This document shows positions 58,248-64,000 of a stretch of 64,000 bases of DNA, in pieces. The position numbers were made by a program, and so were the translations under genes. Origin of the DNA: Amaurobius ferox (taxonomy: Eukaryota > Arthropoda > Arachnida > Araneae > Amaurobiidae). The stretch's first letter is position 1. The number at the start of each line of letters is the position of its first letter. Where the stretch lies: contig OX578145.1 of the NCBI GenBank assembly GCA_951213105.1, positions 15,180,534 to 15,244,533 on the forward strand. The letters are read 5' to 3'. The notes under the pieces were generated by a model. The model saw only the letters and a program-made list of their open reading frames with translations. It ran no database searches and was not told the DNA's origin.

Positions 58248-58427
58248 TTTTGCTTACGGGTGAGACAGCATCTATGCCCCTATCCCTCTTTGCGGCCATT
58301 GGCGTCCAAGGACGCCAATACCTGCAAAAGGGGATCGAACTGTTTGGGGTAGGGTATGTTAAATACCTGTCTTTTTGAGAAGTTCTTCGTTTGGGATGGA
58401 CGCTGTCCTACCCGTAAGCAAAAGGTT
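58248..58427. mobile_element. Foldback F element, shorter copy
   Basis: Ends ttttgcttacgggtgagaca and, inverted, ttttgcttacgggtaggaca. The right arm (cctgcaaaaggggatcgaac, tgggatggacgctgtcctac) is complete; the left arm is shortened. The centre is the perfect palindrome attggcgtccaaggacgccaat (two 10-bp arms around aa). Confidence 0.65.
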
Positions 58428-58714
58428 AAATGAATCTTTAATGCATTTTGTAATTTTACCAGTCACATAAAATATAGAAATATTAACTGAAGTGTGGCTC
58501 AATTTGAGTTACTCATACCAAAATCCAATTTTAAATAACTTGATTTTTTTTTTCAAATTTTGCAAGAAAAATTTATAAACTCTGTATCGTTCCATTCGAC
58601 TATACTTGCAGAACCCTCCCCCCCCCCCGTCGAATTGTCTGGTAGCTGTGAGTCTGGAGGTCATTCCCTTGATATCTGATGCTAAATTAATTAAGGTTTT
58701 ATGTACCAGTGCTT
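58428..58714. other. Unassigned DNA with a poly-C run
   Basis: Nothing recognised apart from poly-C at 58617-58628. Confidence 0.35.
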
Positions 58715-59085
58715 TGTCCTTTCGACTCAGACCGTTCGACCTACCCGAATGTGTAAGATATATGTTTGATAGTCGAAACAGTGTCACCCAATTTAGATGG
58801 TTTTCCGGCCGCCCACTTTTGCTGCTCTATGTCTTCAGATAAGCCGGACGGCCTGGGTTTTCGACCCAGTTTAGACGGGAACCCAGTGGGAGCGATATCC
58901 ACAAAGACCGTACTCTCCTTCCCCTGCCACCAATCTCTCGGAAGGACTTTCGAACAGACAGATTTAATGTGCCGTACTAGACATAAAACCTGAGATACTT
59001 TGGGCAGATCCGAAAATCAAACTCGTGTCTTTCGAATGCAATTCCCGTGATTTAATCACTGGACAATCAATCTTACACCTGGAGC
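58715..59085 (-). mobile_element. SINE-A, most complete copy (head, body and tail)
   Basis: Minus strand in order: head attgtccagtgattaaatca (A-box-like) and cgagtttgattttcgg (B-box-like), body ggcacattaaatctgtctgt, agattggtggcaggggaagg, agagtacggtctttgtggat and ccactgggttcccgtctaaa, then the 3' end cttacacattcgggtaggtc, gaacggtctgagtcgaaagg. It links the tRNA-like head to the signature 3' end and so defines the family. An ultra-short element (58801-58863) interrupts it. Confidence 0.75.
58801..58863 (+). mobile_element. Ultra-short retroposon, 63 bp, inside SINE-A
   Basis: Starts ttttccggccgcccactttt and ends gccggacggcctgggttttcg. Flanks acccaatttagatgg (58786-58800) and acccagtttagacgg (58864-58878) agree at 13 of 15 bases. 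It inserted in the opposite orientation to the SINE. Confidence 0.82.
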
Positions 59086-59093
59086 ACTGTTCC

Positions 59094-59151
59094 TGAAAGC
59101 CCAGACCGTCCAGCTCACTCGAGGGTATGGAGCAGTTGAATGAATGGACGA
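59094..59151 (-). mobile_element. Ultra-short retroposon, older copy
   Basis: Minus strand: cgtccattcattcaactgct, then ctcgagtgagctggacggtc and tgggctttc. Possible target copies gcactgttcc and gctctgtgcc are only roughly alike, so the boundary is uncertain. Confidence 0.55.
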
Positions 59152-59159
59152 AGGCGCTC

Positions 59160-59419
59160 TGTGCCTGGCATTGAATATTATTTCAGTACTTTTTTGTTAA
59201 AAAGTCATATTTGACTGTCACTTACGTACAAATGGAATTTATTAAAATTACGTCATCACATGACATCACTCCGACAATGTAAGGGATTCTTCTGAAGCAT
59301 CTTACAACATGGAATAAAGAATGCAGTACAAACTATTTTTTTAACAGAGTAAGACATAATTATGTTTAAAGAACTGAACTCCATAGACCATATTAGTGTG
59401 GAATTTTGATATCTCAAAG

Positions 59420-59425
<6 letters not shown>
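59160..59425. other. Unassigned DNA
   Basis: Nothing recognised. Confidence 0.4.

Positions 59426-59487
<62 letters not shown>
59426..59487. repeat. (TA)n microsatellite at the Naiad-type 3' end
   Basis: About 60 bp of pure TA abutting the downstream end of the element on its minus-strand 3' side. Confidence 0.95.
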
Positions 59488-59490
<3 letters not shown>

Positions 59491-59875
59491 GTCAAATAAC
59501 ACATAAAGCGATAAAAGTTACGTATAAAAGATTTAAAATTAACAAGACAGGTAGGCGCAATGCTGCTCTAAATTGTCTGGTATAATAAATGAGAAAAATT
59601 CTACAAAGAAATCTCAAAAAAAGGGGGGGGGGTGGAGAAAAGCCAACAGGGAAATTTGTAAAGGCCTAGGGGGGTGGTGACCCCTAGTTCCCCGGTTAAA
59701 AGTCGACTTTTATTCCTTAGGAAACACTCCCGGAGCCGAAAAATACCTGAGGCCAATCTCCGTACAAACGTCAAAGCAAAAGACGCACAAAACAGTCCGA
59801 ACAAGGAACAGATGGACACCATTACGAAGCAGTAAAAGCAAGTATATACATTTAAAGTCGGAATCCAAATTGACA

Positions 59876-59908
59876 ACACACAAGAAAAGTAAAACTTTTC
59901 TTGTGTGT
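59876..59908. repeat. 15-bp perfect palindrome replacing UTR sequence
   Basis: acacacaagaaaagt (59876-59890) and acttttcttgtgtgt (59894-59908) surround a 3-base loop. The other Naiad copy has the left arm but continues into ~40 bp of unrelated sequence (ccaactaaaatccttcagtc...). The right arm here is therefore a local inverted copy. Confidence 0.85.
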
Positions 59909-59914
59909 ATAGGA

Positions 59915-62890
59915 CTAGCACCAGCGTTGCCATTTATAACCAAAAACAAAACGTTTGCCAAAATCGTTTTCAAATGCGTTGACTGTTTTATTGTGATAGG
60001 CATTATAATTATGTCTGAGGAATCCAAGGGGATAGTCTTGTTTTAAAGCCTCCGTGATAAATATAACATCACTTTTTATACGATCTTTATTGTAAGTATG
60101 CAAGCGGGCATTCCGTATAAAGTGATTCATTACGATATTACGAAAAACTTTCTGACTTAAATTAGACCTCCAATTGATAATATAATTAATTTTAATCTTG
60201 AAATGTCGTCTTTTATCATAAAGCATCGTATACAAGGGTTCATCTTCAGCAAAGTGAATGTTAATATCAAGGTAATTAATTTCATCTGCAGAATCTGCAT
60301 GAGTTTCGATTAAATCTAAATGCTCAGGGTAAAAGTCGAAGTTAAATTTAATATTGGTTTTTTGATGTGCCAAAAGTATATCATCCACAAAGCGGAAATA
60401 CGGCAATTCATTTAATATATGAGTGCCATCTTCATAGTGATGGAGGTATAGATCTGCCAACATCGAGGAGCAGCCTCCCCCCATAGGTATACCTTTCACT
60501 TGCCTATAGTAATTCATACCATTGAATAAGACGTTTTCAAAAAGCACAATATCCAAGATAGCTTTGAATTTGTGTAAAGCTATGTATTTATGCAGGTGAT
60601 ATTGACTATGGATTTCTATCATAATGGCATATAGATATTTCAGATTAATGTTATTAAACAGATCTTTAAAGTCAAAAGACTTATAAATCAGGTTTGTGGG
60701 ATGTTTGTTCAAATTCTTTAATATATCACCACTATTTTTAATCATTACAGATCCACCTTTCATTATTTGAGTCATAATAGGTTTTAAAAGTGTAATAAGT
60801 TTCGTATTTGCTGTTGTAGTATAAGCTTTATAGGCTACCGTTACCGGTCGAAACTTTACGGGTGTTTTGTGTAGTTTTGGTATCATGACCAAGTAAGGAT
60901 ATCGAATATGATTGATGTTGATACCGATGCGTTTATGTAAAGCCCGTATTTTATTTTCGATTTCCCTTCGTTTTGATTTCAACGAAACATACATGTCTTC
61001 GTTATTATAACTGATGTTGAGTTGATCGATGTAATATTTCATACAAGTAAAGGTAAAATTCGATGTTACCTTATCGGTATACGTAATTGCGAATCTTTTC
61101 CATACTTTTTCCAGGATGCGTCTATTCATTGTGTGACACTCATCTTGTCCATGAGATTGATGATAATAATAATAAAAATTCTCCATAATGTGATCACGCC
61201 ATTCATTAAAAGATGATAAAGGCATGCTGTATCGCACTGCCATTTTATATATAAAATCACTCAATTCATGACAAAACTTCATGTCTATCCCGTTAAAATC
61301 CTGCATACGAAATTTCGTTCCCAATTTCAATGCATCCTTAAGGTCATTATTGGTGATTATGTCTAAATTACCAGTTATAATATGACCATGATCGTGATCA
61401 ACGTAGAGGCTAGAAGTACATTGTCATGTCAGATTATCATAAAGGTTCAGATTTTTACCAATATGATTATAGTTAAAAACTTTACGTCCAATAGGAACAA
61501 CATACCGATGAGTGATAGAGATTATCGTATTAGAAATGGGAAAATAATGAGCTTGACTTTTTAATATTCGATTAAAAGGTATATCATCAAAAGCTTTATT
61601 ACTGAAGGTTGTTATAAAGAATTCTTTATTAACAGGTTTTTTCTTTTCACAACTCAAATTAATGCTAAATCTTGATGCTCGTAATTTAATCAAATCCAGA
61701 AATATAGCATATTTATTGGTTTTATTGTCAGATTTATTATGTTTTGGATCTTCATAATGTTTAACACTATAGTGTGCCCAGATACGTCTGACATATCGTT
61801 TACGAATGCCAAAAACTGCATTTTTAATCCATTTAGTACTTATTTCTTCCATATTGTAAATTTGTTCTATTAAAGCATCTAATTTTAGGAGAGTATTCAG
61901 GTAAGATGTTCTTGATGCACATTTTCCTCGATTATGTCTTGTAAGCGTATTACCATGTATGCGGGTCAAAGTTGATTGTACTCGTCCATCTCTGCAGGAA
62001 TCCATATTATGTATATCTTTATAAAGTATTGAATTTAACCCATAAGGATAAGTTGTTCCAAATTGTCTAATATGAAAACATTCCCACCATAACCTTTCGT
62101 CTAGGTTAGTCACAAAATCTAATATTTCTACAGTAATTTCTTCAAATCCATGTAGACTAAAATGACACAATTCTAAAGTTGTATGTTGTACTGCTTTACT
62201 GCTGTATTGCTTGATTTGACTTCTGTGTGGATTTATGCGTAAATTAAGTGCATTTTTAGTCTGTCCGATATATTTTTGTTGACATTTACCGCAGGTTATA
62301 GAATAAATACAATTATATGATTTACAAAAAATACGATAATTATTATTGATGACAGAGATTTGTTCATTTTTAGCGACAGGACAAAGTTTACATCTACATG
62401 ATCCACATTTTCTGAATTTAAAGGAGTCCATACCCTTATATTTATATTTGTATTGACATTGCGAAGTAGTGCAGTCATACATATCATTCTTGTCTGTTTG
62501 ATTATCTTGTAAACAAGGTAATGTGTCCAATACGTTATTTATGTTATCATCAGGTATATGACGGCTAGGCTTAAAATAGTGCAAGATAGTGCTCATGGAG
62601 GGTAGCTTGATTTCGATCACACAGTTACCCGTAATCACTGTGTCACCGGGCAAATATATGAAACATATATTGTTGCCAGTCGTTATATTCATAAGTTGTA
62701 ATCATATCATAAAAGTCAATAATTTATACTCGTATTGTAGAGTGAGTAATTCAAAATAAAGAAATGGTTGATGTAAAATCAAACACAAGGAGAATAGCAC
62801 TTTCATACATCCAGAAAATAATCATATTGATAATGTTGAAGCACATATTAACAGATCCGAATAGCTATATCTTTTACCATTGCCGTTCAT
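59915..62890 (-). CDS. Naiad-type polyprotein: N-terminal GIY-YIG endonuclease and reverse transcriptase, with in-frame TGA codons
   Basis: Cys-rich segments (RKCGSCRCKLCPV; CIYSITCGKCQQKYIGQTKN) give the zinc-binding and GIY-YIG signatures. They are followed by LRINPHRS, the catalytic-type Glu in RLWWECFHIRQFG, and GLNS. The reverse transcriptase shows YLVMIPKLHKTPVKFRPVTV, SFDFKDLFNNINL (motif A), KGIPMGGGCSSMLADLYLHH, FRFVDDILL (motif C) and EINYLDINI. It ends at TAG 59917-59915. From the ATG at 62890 the frame has three TGA codons (62824-62822, 62704-62702, 61426-61424) and no TAA or TAG. The last TGA is followed in frame by ITGNLDIITNNDLKDALKLG, a conserved pre-RT block, so the halves are one frame. 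The start is uncertain: ATG at 62692 is the other choice. TGA could mean selenocysteine, readthrough or mutation. Confidence 0.8.
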
Positions 62891-63277
62891 ACCGACACCA
62901 TGATGATAGACTTTTCACAAGTTTTAGAATTTTTTTTTTTTTTTTTGGGGTGATATTTTATAAGAATCAATTTAAAAATATCGTTAATATATAAGAATGG
63001 AGAACATTAACATATAAATATTTACCTTAAATTAAATATCGTCATACCATAAAAAGGGGGGGGGGCGAAATATAAACAAAGTCCCTAGACGACAAGCATG
63101 CAAATACAGAATAATAGTCAGACCTAATACTCCCCGTTCAGACCACAGCTGTAGGATCCGAGCAAAAATGTCATACGGAAGACCCCAGCCAACACGACTG
63201 AAGCCCGAGAGGTAACCCAAAGAGACAATAATATGTATTACAAATGCGCAATGCAGCATGTACGTAAAACCTTATAT

Positions 63278-64000
63278 GTAAATGTCAAATAACACATAAA
63301 GCGATAAAAGTTACGTATAAAAGATTTAAAATTAACAAGACAGGTAGGCGCAATGCTGCTCTAAATTGTCTAGTATAATAAATGAGAAAAATTCTACAAA
63401 GAAATCTCAAAAAAGGGGGGGGGGGTGGAGAAAAGCCAACAGGGAAATTTGTAAAGGCCTAGGGGGGTGGTGACCCCTAGTTCCCCGGTTAAAAGTCGAC
63501 TTTTATTCCTTAGGAAACACTCCCGGAGCCGAAAAATACCTGAGGCCAATCTCCGTACAAACGTCAAAGCAAAAGACGCACAAAACAGTCCGAACAAGGA
63601 ACAGATGGACACCATTACGAAGCAGTAAAAGCAAGTATATACATTTAAAGTCGGAATCCAAATTGACAACACACAAGAAAAGTAAAACTTCCAACTAAAA
63701 TCCTTCAGTCAAAAGAGAAAAGGGAGTAGAGTGTATAGGACTAGCACCAGCGTTGCCATTTATAACCAAAAACAAAACGTTTGCCAAAATCGTTTTCAAA
63801 TGCGTTGACTGTTTTATTGTGATAGGCATTATAATTATGTCTGAGGAATCCAAGGGGATAGTCTTGTTTTAAAGCCTCCGTGATAAATATAACATCACTT
63901 TTTATACGATCTTTATTGTAAGTATGCAAGCGGGCATTCCGTATAAAGTGATTCATTACGATATTACGAAAAACTTTCTGACTTAAATTAGACCTCCAAT
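63278..64000 (-). mobile_element. Second Naiad-type copy, 3' end (cut by window edge)
   Basis: Near-identical to 59488-60180, apart from a few substitutions, a small change in the poly-C run and the hairpin region. It lies directly upstream of the first copy, head to tail. Confidence 0.9.
63741..64000 (-). CDS. Reverse transcriptase C-terminus of the second Naiad-type copy (partial)
   Basis: The frame runs in from the window edge (WRSNLSQKVFRNIVMNHFIR) to FVFGYKWQRWC and the same TAG as the first copy. The upstream part is outside the window. No in-frame stop is present in the visible part. Confidence 0.85.
   Translation of the reverse strand, partial: WRSNLSQKVFRNIVMNHFIRNARLHTYNKDRIKSDVIFITEALKQDYPLGFLRHNYNAYHNKTVNAFENDFGKRFVFGYKWQRWC

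Larger units (their letters stand above)
59488..63277 (-). mobile_element. Naiad-type Penelope-like retroelement, nearly intact
   Basis: Minus strand in order: a ~390-bp leader with a poly-C run (63065-63056), one long reading frame with an N-terminal GIY-YIG nuclease and a C-terminal reverse transcriptase, and a ~430-bp 3' region holding conserved aaaagtcgactttta and poly-C. This domain order is the reverse of canonical Penelope elements and is the hallmark of the Naiad/Chlamys branch. A second copy lies directly upstream in the same orientation (63278-64000), the head-to-tail arrangement common in Penelope-like elements. The shared 3' regions differ at very few positions, so the copies are recent. 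Confidence 0.85.

Noticed and set aside
59601..59933. 110-residue hydrophobic frame in the Naiad 3' region, repeated at 63394-63672
   Set aside because: It overlaps the RT stop in another frame and is shared only because the copies are nearly identical; no domain is recognisable.
62780..63277. Hammerhead ribozyme in the Naiad leader
   Set aside because: I searched by eye for CTGATGA with a following GAAA on the minus strand and found none at suitable spacing.

Overview
This window looks like AT-rich intergenic DNA from an invertebrate nuclear genome. An arachnid, probably a spider, is my best guess. The evidence is the mix of elements: a Penelope-like retroelement with an N-terminal GIY-YIG nuclease (Naiad-type), hAT, Tc1 and mariner relics, tRNA-derived SINEs, and dispersed elements with the layout of non-autonomous Helentrons (DINE-1/HINE-like). 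The species call is inference. I see no rRNA, no functional tRNA, no CRISPR array and no confident host gene. A weak set of candidate exons lies at 57.1-57.7 kb. Almost everything recognisable is mobile DNA.

Layout. 1-1.9 kb: end of a decayed hAT transposon (minus). 2.3-2.5 kb: SINE fragment. 5.4-17.1 kb: five copies of a ~1.3 kb dispersed family (here HINE-1), one nested in another, with unknown AT-rich DNA and a Penelope fragment at 13-14 kb. 17.1-18 kb: Penelope fragment with a GIY-YIG domain between inverted repeats that carry hammerhead-ribozyme-like cores. 18.6-22.4 kb: a foldback element, two tRNA-SINE units, a hAT MITE and a mariner MITE. 22.9-29.2 kb: HINE-1, a second ~0.95 kb family (HINE-2), SINE pieces and a third family (HINE-3). 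31.3-32.5 kb: old HINE-2 copy split by a mariner-type TIR element. 34.8-36.0 kb: dead Tc1 element. 36.2-42.4 kb: non-coding LTR element with 2.04 kb LTRs and a 4-bp target duplication. 43.3-45.4 kb: SINE, a ~420 bp Penelope-derived palindrome and a LINE RNase H relic. 46-57 kb: HINE-1, HINE-2 and HINE-3 copies, partly in tandem. 58.2-59.1 kb: foldback element and SINE. 59.5-64 kb: a nearly intact Naiad-type element on the minus strand, with the end of a second copy directly upstream in the same orientation.

Most notable. (1) The Naiad-type reading frame is open for about 990 codons on the minus strand apart from in-frame TGA codons. One TGA separates the GIY-YIG and reverse-transcriptase halves, and both sides look like conserved coding sequence. 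This fits selenocysteine insertion or readthrough. (2) An ultra-short element of about 51-63 bp, matching the 3' end of a tRNA-SINE, is inserted at least five times with 13-16 bp target duplications. Two of those sites can be compared with closely similar unoccupied sequence inside the window. (3) Three families share one Helentron-like architecture. (4) The two LTRs of the 6 kb element agree closely over ~1.8 kb and then differ abruptly in the last ~200 bp.
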